This document shows, piece by piece, positions 1 through 6,905 of a stretch of DNA of 24,151 nt; within the stretch, counting starts at the first letter, position 1; each line of letters begins with the position of its first letter. The stretch is from Clostridiales bacterium (lineage in GTDB: Bacteria; Bacillota; Clostridia; Oscillospirales; Oscillospiraceae). The stretch spans positions 1 through 24,151 of the forward strand of contig DXYV01000042.1 of NCBI GenBank assembly GCA_019415645.1, given 5' to 3'. The notes under the pieces are model-generated. The model ran no database searches. It worked only from the letters and a program-made list of their open reading frames with translations, and was not told the DNA's origin. The position numbers and the translations under genes are program-made.

Positions 1-160
1 GAGGGGGAGTCGAAACACCCTCCCCTTGACTGCGTCTTTGGTGACTTTCTGCGCACCCAGAAAGTCACCCCCCGGAGGGTGTCACCGCACCAGGGTCGAT
101 GTGGGCAGTGCGGCCCGCAGGCCGCCTTTCGCAGCGCAACCGCCGCGTAGCGGCGGCACT
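1..160. repeat. Modular intergenic repeat, copy 1 (inverted relative to 7219-7341)
   Basis: Three modules lie in a row. The first 30 bases (1-30) are an exact reverse complement of 7312-7341. Next is a hairpin whose arms GGTGACTTTCTG and CAGAAAGTCACC surround a 6-base loop at about 40-69. Last is a GC-rich block with a CCGCCGC/GCGGCGG hairpin (about 109-160), similar to the reverse complement of 7219-7268. The same order of modules occurs at the second site. A further short match, 171-186 against the reverse complement of 7518-7533, lies just outside. No open reading frame with a ribosome-binding site is visible. It looks like a dispersed palindromic intergenic element, and the contig probably broke here because of it. 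Confidence 0.7.
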
Positions 161-539
161 TAGCGCGGAGATCGACCCCTACGGGTGCCGCACATTCAGA
201 AAGTCGTCTCCGGAGGATGCTGCGCATCCAAAAGCACTGTCTTTCTCCCCGTAAACTTGACTTTGTAAATTTTTTGTCAAAATCGCCGTTCTTTTTTCGC
301 TTGACATACTTTTATGTAAACTTTTTCCCCGTTTTTCCCCCACTTCCACAGCTTCCACCGGTTTGTTGAAAACTCTGTGGAAGCTGTGGAAAACTCTTTT
401 CCCGCAAGGTATTCCCCCTCCACACCCGCCTCTTTTTTTGTCCTTTCGTCACCTTTCCCATACCTGTCAAAGGAAATTATCCGCCACCCTTGACTTTTCC
501 GTGTGACCGGTATCTCCGAAAATTTTGTCAAAAAAAGGG
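161..539. other. AT-rich intergenic stretch without a gene
   Basis: About 380 bases separate the repeat from the first promoter. A small hairpin-like motif sits near 214-229. From about 250 the sequence becomes AT-rich and pyrimidine-biased, with several CTTGAC or TTGTCAAA words, and it contains the dyad at 344-391. A minus-strand reading frame here has a start codon overlapping the -35 box of the next gene and low-complexity content, so I do not call it. Confidence 0.5.
344..391. repeat. Perfect 15-bp dyad made of DnaA-box-like words
   Basis: Arms TTCCACAGCTTCCAC (344-358) and GTGGAAGCTGTGGAA (377-391) flank an 18-base spacer. The right arm continues to give TGTGGAAAA (385-393), whose complement TTTTCCACA is one base from the DnaA box TTATCCACA. 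A GTTGAAAACTC word in the spacer and AT-rich flanks resemble clostridial oriC or DnaA-binding regions. It lacks the T-run of a terminator. No dnaA, dnaN or rpmH is nearby, so an origin role is unproven. Confidence 0.45.
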
Positions 540-568
540 TTGCCACCAGGGACTTCTTCCAGTATAAT
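540..568 (+). promoter_or_regulatory. Sigma-A type promoter of the lipoprotein gene
   Basis: TTGCCA at 540-545 and a consensus TATAAT at 563-568 are separated by exactly 17 bases. The start codon lies 71 bases downstream. The leader contains a short palindrome (TAACGGCCGTTA) near 602-613 and a GGAG ribosome-binding site at 626-629. Confidence 0.8.
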
Positions 569-638
569 ACGTCTCACGTGTCTTTTTGGGGGCACGCAGA
601 TTAACGGCCGTTAGGCCGAACGAAATGGAGATTGAGAA

Positions 639-1445
639 ATGAAGAAAATCCTTACCCTCACCCTGGCCGGTGCCCTTGCACTGTCCTTGCTGGCCGGCTG
701 TGCCAACCAATCCGGTTCCGCTTCCTCCGGCTCTGAGGGCAACTTCAGCGACGACATGAAAATTCCCTATGCCACCGACCTGTCCCCTGAGGATGGGGCC
801 GACTCCGTGGAGCGGCTGGGCGACCATGAGGACTCCCCCTACTTCGCCCACCCCGACTACTACAACCTGGAGTCCAGCGACACCCTGACCATGCTCACCC
901 ACTTCAAGACCATGCAGCAGACCTCCGAGTGGGCCTGCGGCGTCACCTCCGCCCTGATGGTGCTGGAGTGGTACGGCAAGCTGGGCGACTGGAACGAGGA
1001 GACCCTGGCCGCCCTGCGCCATGAGCTGGACGGCGACCTGGCCGGCTACCCCGGCACCACCCTGCAGCAGGCCATGGACATCTTCGACGGTGTCGGCGGC
1101 TTTACTTATACGACTACGCTGGACTACGAGGACCCCTCCTCTGAAGTCTGGATGGATACCTTCCAGGCGTTTCTGGCCGACGGCGTGCCTATCATGGTGT
1201 GCTGGAACGACTGGGGCGGCCACTGGCAGATCATCATCGGCTACGACGACATGGGCACCGAGACCGAGCAGGACGACGTGTTCATCGTGGCCGACCCCTA
1301 TGACACCACGGACCACAACCAGGACGGCTACGGCGTACTGATGGCGGAGCGTTTTATGTATAACTTCTCCATGTACGGCGCCTTCCCCGAGGAGGAGGGT
1401 GGCAGCGACATGCTTTTCCTGGCCGCCCAGCCCGTGGAGGGCTGA
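639..1445 (+). CDS. Lipoprotein with a C39-like cysteine peptidase domain
   Basis: A 268-residue exported protein. The N-terminus has two lysines, a hydrophobic stretch and the lipobox LAGC, so Cys21 should be lipidated after signal peptidase II cleavage; lspA is also in this window. A short acidic/serine-rich linker follows. Residues about 85-245 match the Peptidase_C39_2 (papain-like fold) pattern: Cys100 in EWACGVTSALMVLEWYG with glutamines just upstream, His195 in GGHWQIIIGYDD, and Asp219 in VFIVADPYD. These would form the Cys-His-Asp triad. This domain occurs in bacteriocin-leader peptidases and in many secreted proteins of unknown substrate; no ABC transporter or double-glycine peptide lies next to it, so a maturation role is not supported. 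It has its own promoter and terminator. The domain assignment is fairly secure, the function unknown. Confidence 0.8.
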   Translation: MKKILTLTLAGALALSLLAGCANQSGSASSGSEGNFSDDMKIPYATDLSPEDGADSVERLGDHEDSPYFAHPDYYNLESSDTLTMLTHFKTMQQTSEWACGVTSALMVLEWYGKLGDWNEETLAALRHELDGDLAGYPGTTLQQAMDIFDGVGGFTYTTTLDYEDPSSEVWMDTFQAFLADGVPIMVCWNDWGGHWQIIIGYDDMGTETEQDDVFIVADPYDTTDHNQDGYGVLMAERFMYNFSMYGAFPEEEGGSDMLFLAAQPVEG

Positions 1446-1474
1446 GTCCCGCGGTATTCCGGTCAAACAACAAA

Positions 1475-1508
1475 CAGGCGGCGCGATCCGAATGGACCGC
1501 GCCGCCTG
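1475..1508. terminator. Bidirectional intrinsic terminator
   Basis: Arms CAGGCGGCGCG (1475-1485) and CGCGCCGCCTG (1498-1508) form an 11-bp GC stem. Read on the minus strand it is followed by TTTGTTGTTTG, a good U-rich tail; on the plus strand the tail (CTCGTTTTAA) is weaker. It ends the lipoprotein gene, and in the other direction directly follows the fossil C-terminus at 1521-1619. That suggests it was the original terminator of the dehydrogenase gene. Confidence 0.75.
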
Positions 1509-1520
1509 CTGTTGCTCGTT

Positions 1521-1619
1521 TTAATGGCTCAACCGCTCGATCACGGCCCGCGCCGCCTTCACGCCCGACGCGCCCGCCTGTGCCAGGCCGCGGGTGACGC
1601 CTGCCCCGTCGTTCCCCCA
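1521..1619 (-). pseudogene. Remnant C-terminus of a FAD-dependent dehydrogenase
   Basis: On the minus strand this stretch reads, to a TAA stop at 1521-1523, through DGAGVTRGLAQAGASG, then VKAARAVIERLSH. It is nearly identical in protein sequence to the last residues of the intact gene at 1731-3128, which ends ERLNK. The DNA alignment is offset by exactly 210 bp (1531 to 1741) and runs without gaps for about 70 bases, with scattered, mostly synonymous changes. Similarity ends upstream at about 1610, where the glycine before DGAGV is already altered. It has no start and cannot be a gene. It is probably left from an allelic replacement or a collapsed duplication. Confidence 0.8.
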
Positions 1620-1621
1620 CG

Positions 1622-1730
1622 GGCAGGCCCGCGGGGGTGCCCCCTTATCTTCCCCGCTGCGGCGGAAGTGAATTCCGCCGGCGGCAATTCTCCGCTTCGC
1701 TTCGAATTGGTGTGGGCTCCGGCGTCGGCG
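1622..1730. repeat. Palindrome-rich spacer between the fossil and the intact gene end
   Basis: The segment separating the two homologous 3' ends contains GGGGGTGCCCCC and a hairpin with arms GGCGGAA (1661-1667) and TTCCGCC (1673-1679), plus an AATTC...GAATT pair nearby. It does not match the dehydrogenase gene. It looks like a small palindromic intergenic element, perhaps inserted together with the rearrangement. Confidence 0.4.
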
Positions 1731-3128
1731 TCACTTGTTCAACCGCTCGATCACGGCCCGCGCCGCCTTCACGCCCGACGCACCTGCCTGCGCCAGGCCG
1801 CGGGTGACCCCGGCGCCGTCGCCCACGGCGAAGAAGTTGGGCAGCTGGGTCTCCAGCTCGCTGGTCAGCCGTAGCCGGGAAGAGTAGAATTTTACCTCCG
1901 CGCCGTAGAGCAGGGTGTCATAATTGGCAGTGCCCGGGGCAAGCTTGTCCAGGGCGTAGATCATCTCAATGATGTCGTCCAGCTGCCGCTTGGGCAGGGC
2001 CAGGGACAGGTCTCCCGGCGTGGCGGCGGTCAGGGTGGGCCGGACCGTGGACTTGCCCAGCCGGTGGTCGTTGGTGCGCACGCCCTTGATCAGGTCGCCG
2101 AAGCGCTGGACCAGCACGCCGCCGGCCAGCATGTTGGACAGGGAGGCGATGTGCTTGCCGTAGCGGTAGGGCTGGTCGAAGGGCTCGGTAAAGCGGTTGG
2201 ACACCAGCAGGGCGAAGTTGGTGTTCTCGCTGCGCAGGGCGGGGTCGGAGTAGGAGTGGCCGTTGACGGTGTTGATGCCCTCCACGTTCTCCGCCACCAC
2301 ATGGCCGTAGGGGTTCATGCAGAAGGTGCGCACGGAATCGCCGTACTGCTTGGTGCGGTAGACCAGCTTGGATTCGTACACCACGTCGGTGATGTGCTCG
2401 AACACCAAGGCGGGCAGCTCCACCCGCACGCCGATGTCCACCTGGTTATTGAGCAGCTCCAGGCCCAGGTCCTTGCACTGGTTGGCAAACCACTCCGCCC
2501 CGGAGCGGCCCGGGGCCGCGATCAGGTAGTCGGCGGTATAGACCTCCCCCTGCTCGGTCACCACGCTGTACCGCCCGTCGGGCTCGGCCTGGATGGCGGT
2601 GACGGCGGTGTTGAAGCGGAAGGTGTGCTTGTCCGCGATGTGCTCATAGATGTTGGTCAAAATCTGGAGATTCTTCTCCGTGCCCAGGTGCTTGACCTTG
2701 GCGGACAGCAGGTGGAGGTCGTGCTCCAGGGCCCGCTTTTTCAGGGCCAGCGCCTCCGGCGTAAAGGTGGAGAAGGTCTCCGTGGTGGCCCCGTGCTTGA
2801 CGTTCAGGCTGTCCACATAGTCGATCAGCTCCATGACCTCTTTTTCAGGCATGAAGTCGGTCAGCCAGCCGCCGAAGGCGGTGGTAAAGTTGTATTTTCC
2901 GTCGGAGAAGGCGCCGGCCCCGCCGAAGCCGCACATGGTGTCGCACACCTTGCAGTGGATGCACGCTTTCACCTTGCCCGCCACGATGGGGCAGGAGCGG
3001 TGGTAGATGTCCGGGCCCTGGTCCAGCACCAGGACCCTGGCCTTGGGGCACTGCTCGGCCATCTCGTAGGCGGCGAAAATACCCGCCTCGCCGGTGCCCA
3101 GAATAATGACGTCGTAACGGTCGGTCAT
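1731..3128 (-). CDS. FAD-dependent dehydrogenase (COG2509-like)
   Basis: A 465-residue flavoprotein. The N-terminus DVIILGTGEAGIFAAYEMA is a Rossmann dinucleotide-binding motif (GxGxxG, residues 11-16), and the C-terminus FFAVGDGAGVTRGLAQAGAS is the second FAD-contacting motif typical of this fold. Between residues 46 and 66 there is a cysteine cluster (Cys46, 56, 59, 62, 66) followed by GFGGAGAFSDGKYN, a pattern I associate with the COG2509 family of uncharacterised dehydrogenases; the cysteines could hold a metal or Fe-S centre. Substrate unknown. ATG start at 3128 with GGAG seven bases upstream; its promoter faces away from the ileS leader. No partner gene is co-transcribed. A truncated copy of its 3' end lies just downstream. 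Confidence 0.85.
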   Translation of the reverse strand: MTDRYDVIILGTGEAGIFAAYEMAEQCPKARVLVLDQGPDIYHRSCPIVAGKVKACIHCKVCDTMCGFGGAGAFSDGKYNFTTAFGGWLTDFMPEKEVMELIDYVDSLNVKHGATTETFSTFTPEALALKKRALEHDLHLLSAKVKHLGTEKNLQILTNIYEHIADKHTFRFNTAVTAIQAEPDGRYSVVTEQGEVYTADYLIAAPGRSGAEWFANQCKDLGLELLNNQVDIGVRVELPALVFEHITDVVYESKLVYRTKQYGDSVRTFCMNPYGHVVAENVEGINTVNGHSYSDPALRSENTNFALLVSNRFTEPFDQPYRYGKHIASLSNMLAGGVLVQRFGDLIKGVRTNDHRLGKSTVRPTLTAATPGDLSLALPKRQLDDIIEMIYALDKLAPGTANYDTLLYGAEVKFYSSRLRLTSELETQLPNFFAVGDGAGVTRGLAQAGASGVKAARAVIERLNK

Positions 3129-3182
3129 GTCGGTTCTCCCATTTCCTCATTGAAATTGCGGAACGCGGCGCGTCCCATTGGT

Positions 3183-3210
3183 AGTATAACATACTTTTGC
3201 CCACCGTCAA
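3183..3210 (-). promoter_or_regulatory. Promoter of the FAD-dependent dehydrogenase
   Basis: On the minus strand TTGACG (3205-3210) and TATACT (3183-3188) are 16 bases apart, about 55 bases before the ATG. The -35 box is 21 bases from the -35 box of the divergent ileS leader promoter. Confidence 0.75.
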
Positions 3211-3231
3211 AGGAAAAATGCCCGCAAAGGC

Positions 3232-3260
3232 TTGACACCGGGAAAAGAAACGGATAAAAT
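3232..3260 (+). promoter_or_regulatory. Promoter of the T-box / ileS transcript
   Basis: Consensus TTGACA (3232-3237), a 17-base spacer and TAAAAT (3255-3260). Transcription should begin near 3267, just before the first conserved stem of the T-box leader. Confidence 0.8.
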
Positions 3261-3266
3261 GTCAGG

Positions 3267-3524
3267 CATATATGGAAACACGCGCAGATGAGGACAGGCA
3301 GCGCCGCGTTTGCCGCCCAGAGAGCCGCCGGTTTGGTGCAAGGCGGAGGGCAGCGCCGCGTTTGTATCCCCTCGGAGCGGTCCGGCCGAACCAGAGACCA
3401 GTAGGCCGGAACGGGTGACGCCGTTAGTCTGTCAGGAGGGGCCGCGCTGACGCGCGGCAACGAGAGTGGTACCGCAGAGGTGTGCGCCTTTGTCTCTTGA
3501 GGGAGACAAGGGCGCTTTTTGTTT
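3267..3524 (+). promoter_or_regulatory. Isoleucine T-box riboswitch with intrinsic terminator
   Basis: T-box leaders bind uncharged tRNA and allow read-through when the amino acid is scarce. Visible elements in order: the stem I apical motifs GAGAGC and GGTTTGGTG near 3320-3339; a specifier region where ATC (3366-3368), an isoleucine codon, precedes CCCTCGGAGC; a stem III hairpin AACGGGTGACGCCGTT; the T-box sequence AGAGTGGTACCGCA (3463-3476), whose TGGT complements the ACCA end of tRNA-Ile; and the terminator with arms at 3484-3496 and 3503-3515 followed by TTTTTGTTT. It reads into a small zinc-ribbon gene before ileS. Boundaries are approximate. Confidence 0.92.
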
Positions 3525-3538
3525 GGGAGGTGTTTGCT

Positions 3539-3727
3539 GTGAAATGTCCCCAGTGCGGACAGGAGATGGAAGCTGGCAGGCTATATGGGAAAGCTCCGCT
3601 TCTATGGAGTCCCCGGGAAAAAAAGCACCTGCTGATACGTCGCAAGGACGAAGTCTCTGTGTTTCAGGGCAGTTTTCCCACTGCCTGGATCTGCAAAGCG
3701 TGCCAGAAGATCTTGGTATCTTATTGA
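3539..3727 (+). CDS. Small zinc-ribbon protein in the T-box/ileS transcript
   Basis: A 62-residue protein from a GTG start, chosen because GGGAGG ends about seven bases upstream, right after the T-box terminator. An in-frame ATG further upstream lies inside the terminator stem and is not credible. Two CxxC knuckles (CPQC at residues 3-6, CKAC at 52-55) bracket a short basic/hydrophobic middle containing SPREKKH, the architecture of small PF20097/DUF6487-like zinc-ribbon proteins. No catalytic motif is seen. The family has no function that I know of. Its position makes it subject to isoleucine-starvation control together with ileS, 138 bases downstream. Expression and family assignment are likely; role unknown. 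Confidence 0.75.
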   Translation: MKCPQCGQEMEAGRLYGKAPLLWSPREKKHLLIRRKDEVSVFQGSFPTAWICKACQKILVSY

Positions 3728-3865
3728 CCTTCTCCGGCAACCCCTTTTCTGAAAGCAGAATCCCGGGACCATAACGCTCGGCCGCCGGGACGAGCGGAAC
3801 TGACCGCCCCGCACCATTCCGTTCTAAATTCCAATCATCTTATCTTTTTCAGGAGGAATCCAACT

Positions 3866-6661
3866 ATGGATTACAACCAGACTATCCATCTGCCCCAGAC
3901 CGACTTTCCCATGCGGGCCGGTCTGCCCAAGCGGGAGCCGGAGATGCTCCAGGAGATGTACGACCACGACCTCTACCACAAGATGGTCGCCCGCAACGAG
4001 GGCAAGCCTCGCTTCGTCCTCCACGACGGCCCTCCGTACGCCAACGGCAACATCCATATCGGCACCGCTCTGAACAAGATCCTCAAGGATATCATTGTCA
4101 AGCACCGGAACATGACCGGCTGGTGCTCCCCCTATGTGCCCGGCTGGGACACCCACGGCCTGCCCATCGAGTCGGCCATTCTCAAGGACAAGAAGATCAA
4201 GCGGGAGGAGCTGTCCACCAGCGAGTTCCGGGAGAAGTGCAAGGAGTACGCCCTGTCCTTCGTGGACAAGCAGCGGGAGCAGTTCAAGCGCCTGGGCGTG
4301 CTGGGCGAGTGGGACGACCCCTATCTGACCCTGAGGCCCGCCTTTGAGGCCAAGCAGGTGCAGATCTTCGGCAAGATGGCGGAGAAGGGCTTCATCTACA
4401 AGGGCATGAAGCCGGTGTACTGGTGCCCCCACGACCAGACCGCTCTGGCCGAGGCGGAGATCGAATACGCCGACGACCCCTGTACCACCATCTTCGTCAA
4501 GTTCCCCGTCCACGACGACCAGGGCAAGCTGGGCCAGTATGGCGACCTGTCCAAGATGTTCTTCGTGATCTGGACCACCACCCCCTGGACCATCCCCGGC
4601 AACATGGCCATCTGCGTCAACGCGGACTTTGACTATGTGCTGCTCCAGGCGCCCAACGGAGAGACCTATATTCTGGCGCAGGAGCTGGCCCAGGCCGTGT
4701 GCAAGGCCGCCGGCCTGGATTACGACGCCTGCCGGGTGCTGGCCACCCTCAAGGGCGCCGAGTTCGAGCTTATGACCGCCAAGCACCCCCTGTTCGACCG
4801 GGATTCCGTGCTGCTGTGCGGCGAGCACGTCACCCTGGACGCCGGTACCGGCTGCGTCCACACCGCCCCCGGCTTCGGCGCCGACGACTTCAACATCTGC
4901 AAGGCCTACGACGCCGCCGGCAAGACCCACATCGGCACCCCCGTGCCCGTGAACGCCAAGGGCGTCATGACCGACGAGCGCTACAACGGCCAGTTCTACG
5001 CCAAGGGCAACGACATGGTGGTGGCCGATCTGGAGGCCGAGGGCTTCCTGGTGGCCAAGGAGAACATCACCCACTCCTACCCCCACTGCTGGCGGTGCAA
5101 GCACCCCATCATCTACCGGGCCACCGAGCAGTGGTTCTGCTCCGTGGACGCCATCAAGGACGCGGCGGTGCAGGCCTGCGACGCAATCCAGTGGCATCCC
5201 GCCTGGGGCAAGGAACGCATGACCTCCATGATCACCGAGCGCTCCGACTGGTGCATCTCCCGCCAGCGCGTCTGGGGCGTACCCATTCCCATCTTCTACT
5301 GCGCGGAATGCGGCCAGGACATCGTCACCCCCGAGACCATCCAGCACATCTCCGACCTGTTCCGGGAGCACGGCTCCAACATCTGGTTTGACAAGGATGC
5401 CGACGAGCTGGTCCCCGCCGGGCTCAAGTGCCCCAAGTGCGGCCACACCCACTTTACCAAAGAGACCGACATTATGGACGTGTGGTTCGACTCTGGCTCC
5501 ACCCATGCCGCCGTGCTGGACGAGCGGGACTACCTCCACTTCCCCGCCGACGTGTACCTGGAGGGCGGCGACCAGTACCGCGGCTGGTTCCAGTCCTCCA
5601 TGCTCACCTCCATCGCTGCCAAGGGCGTGGCCCCCTACAAGCAGATCATCACCCACGGCTGGACTGTGGACGGCGAGGGCAAGGCTATGCACAAGTCCCT
5701 GGGCAACGCCGTGGGCCCCGAGGAGGTCATCAAGGACTACGGCGCGGACATGCTCCGCCTGTGGGTGGCCTCCGCCGACTACACCCAAGACATGCGCATC
5801 TCCAAGGAAATTATGAAGCAGCTCTCCCAGGCCTATCTGAAGATCCGCAACACCGCCCGCTACATGCTGGGCAACCTGTGCGACTTCGACCCGGATACCG
5901 ACCGGGTGGCCCTCGAGCAGCTGGAGGAGCTGGACCGCTTCGCCCTGTCCGCCTTCAACGACCTGGTCAAGACCTGCCGGGCCGCCTACGACCGCTATGA
6001 GTTCCACGCCGTGTACCGGGCGGTGTATAACTTCTGCGTGGTGGACCTGTCCAACTTCTATCTGGACATCATCAAGGACCGCCTCTACTGCGGCGACGCC
6101 GCCGGCCGCCGTTCCGCCCAGACTGCTCTGTACGTCATTCTGGACGGCATGACCCGGCTCATCGCCCCCATTCTGGCCTTTACCTCCGACGAGATCTGGC
6201 ACGCCATGAAGCACGCCGCCGGCGTGGACGCGGAAAGCGTCCTGCTCAACGATATGCCCGGCTATGACGAGGCCCTGGTCCTGGACGAGGCCGCCCGCGA
6301 CCGATGGACCAGGCTGGTGTCCCTGCGGGACGCGGTGAACAAGGCCCTGGAGAACGCCCGCAGCGCCGGCGTGTTCAAGAAGGCCCAGGATACCGAGATC
6401 ACCGTGTCGGTCTCCGCCGACGACGCGGCCTTCCTGGAGGGCGTGGACCTGGCCTCCCTGTGCATCGTCTCCAAGGTCACCGTCACCACCGAGCCCATCG
6501 AAGGTGAAAAGTCGGAGGACTGCCTTATCCCCTGCACCATCGCCGTCAAGCTCTCCGAGGCGCCCAAGTGCCCGAGATGCTGGAACCACAACGAGCACAT
6601 CGGCACTGAAGGACATCATCCCGAGCTCTGCCCCCGCTGTGCGTCCGTGGTGGGCGAGTAA
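3866..6661 (+). CDS. ileS: Isoleucyl-tRNA synthetase
   Basis: A 931-residue class I aminoacyl-tRNA synthetase that charges tRNA-Ile. The HIGH motif appears as HIGT (residues 64-67) in DGPPYANGNIHIGTALNKIL, followed by PGWDTHGLPIE. The KMSKS loop reads KAMHKSLGN (606-614), a variant common in clostridial enzymes. The editing (CP1) domain lies between; the C-terminal zinc finger uses Cys902, Cys905, Cys922 and Cys925 in CPRCW...CPRC. Length is normal for the bacterial enzyme. ATG start with AGGAGG nine bases upstream. Transcription is controlled by the T-box leader, whose ATC specifier matches this enzyme. A 931-residue antisense frame is only a codon-bias shadow. Confidence 0.97.
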   Translation: MDYNQTIHLPQTDFPMRAGLPKREPEMLQEMYDHDLYHKMVARNEGKPRFVLHDGPPYANGNIHIGTALNKILKDIIVKHRNMTGWCSPYVPGWDTHGLPIESAILKDKKIKREELSTSEFREKCKEYALSFVDKQREQFKRLGVLGEWDDPYLTLRPAFEAKQVQIFGKMAEKGFIYKGMKPVYWCPHDQTALAEAEIEYADDPCTTIFVKFPVHDDQGKLGQYGDLSKMFFVIWTTTPWTIPGNMAICVNADFDYVLLQAPNGETYILAQELAQAVCKAAGLDYDACRVLATLKGAEFELMTAKHPLFDRDSVLLCGEHVTLDAGTGCVHTAPGFGADDFNICKAYDAAGKTHIGTPVPVNAKGVMTDERYNGQFYAKGNDMVVADLEAEGFLVAKENITHSYPHCWRCKHPIIYRATEQWFCSVDAIKDAAVQACDAIQWHPAWGKERMTSMITERSDWCISRQRVWGVPIPIFYCAECGQDIVTPETIQHISDLFREHGSNIWFDKDADELVPAGLKCPKCGHTHFTKETDIMDVWFDSGSTHAAVLDERDYLHFPADVYLEGGDQYRGWFQSSMLTSIAAKGVAPYKQIITHGWTVDGEGKAMHKSLGNAVGPEEVIKDYGADMLRLWVASADYTQDMRISKEIMKQLSQAYLKIRNTARYMLGNLCDFDPDTDRVALEQLEELDRFALSAFNDLVKTCRAAYDRYEFHAVYRAVYNFCVVDLSNFYLDIIKDRLYCGDAAGRRSAQTALYVILDGMTRLIAPILAFTSDEIWHAMKHAAGVDAESVLLNDMPGYDEALVLDEAARDRWTRLVSLRDAVNKALENARSAGVFKKAQDTEITVSVSADDAAFLEGVDLASLCIVSKVTVTTEPIEGEKSEDCLIPCTIAVKLSEAPKCPRCWNHNEHIGTEGHHPELCPRCASVVGE

Positions 6662-6681
6662 ACATTCAAAAGCCGCTCTCT

Positions 6682-6715
6682 CAGCAGGCGTTCACCCTTT
6701 GGTGGACGCCTGCTG
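6682..6715. terminator. Terminator of ileS, overlapping the end of the RHH gene
   Basis: A stem of about 15 bp (CAGCAGGCGTTCACC against GGTGGACGCCTGCTG, one G-T pair) is followed on the plus strand by TTTGATTT. The last codons of the convergent RHH gene lie inside the right arm, so it can act for both. Confidence 0.75.
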
Positions 6716-6892
6716 TTTGATTTGAATGGGGCCGTACAGGGACTCGTATTCCCTGATATGGCAGCGAATCAGCAGCCGGAGATAGCTGGACAGGCTCCGG
6801 TTGCTCTTCTTGGCTAAAAACTGGGCGTTCTGCTTGGTCTCCCGGTCTACCTGGAAGGAAATAGTCTGATCTCTGTATGGATATGAACTCAC
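6692..6892 (-). CDS. Small ribbon-helix-helix DNA-binding protein A
   Basis: A 66-residue protein from a GTG start, preceded by AAAGGAGG seven bases upstream. Residues about 8-48 fit an Arc/MetJ-type ribbon-helix-helix domain: a strand TISFQV, helix ETKQNAQFLAKKS, a turn, and helix SLSSYLRLLIRCHIREYE. Such proteins bind DNA as dimers through the paired strands and often repress their own promoters. That fits the three TTTGTATCTA elements arranged around its promoter. No toxin-like partner follows in the same direction, so an antitoxin role is not supported. It faces a second RHH gene across a shared, very AT-rich region, unlike the GC-rich surroundings, which hints at horizontal acquisition. 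Confidence 0.7.
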   Translation of the reverse strand: MSSYPYRDQTISFQVDRETKQNAQFLAKKSNRSLSSYLRLLIRCHIREYESLYGPIQIKQQASTKG

Positions 6893-6905
6893 TGTGATAC
6901 CTCCT

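Noticed and set aside
277..546. An 89-residue minus-strand frame in the AT-rich leader region
   Set aside because: Its GTG start overlaps the -35 box of the lipoprotein promoter, there is no good ribosome-binding site, and the repeated STxSTEFSTN residues only reflect the DNA dyad.
3824..6619. A 931-residue minus-strand open frame opposite ileS
   Set aside because: It is exactly antisense to a certain gene, is rich in Gly/Val/His/Leu as expected from the complement of GC-biased codons, and has no ribosome-binding site or family motif.
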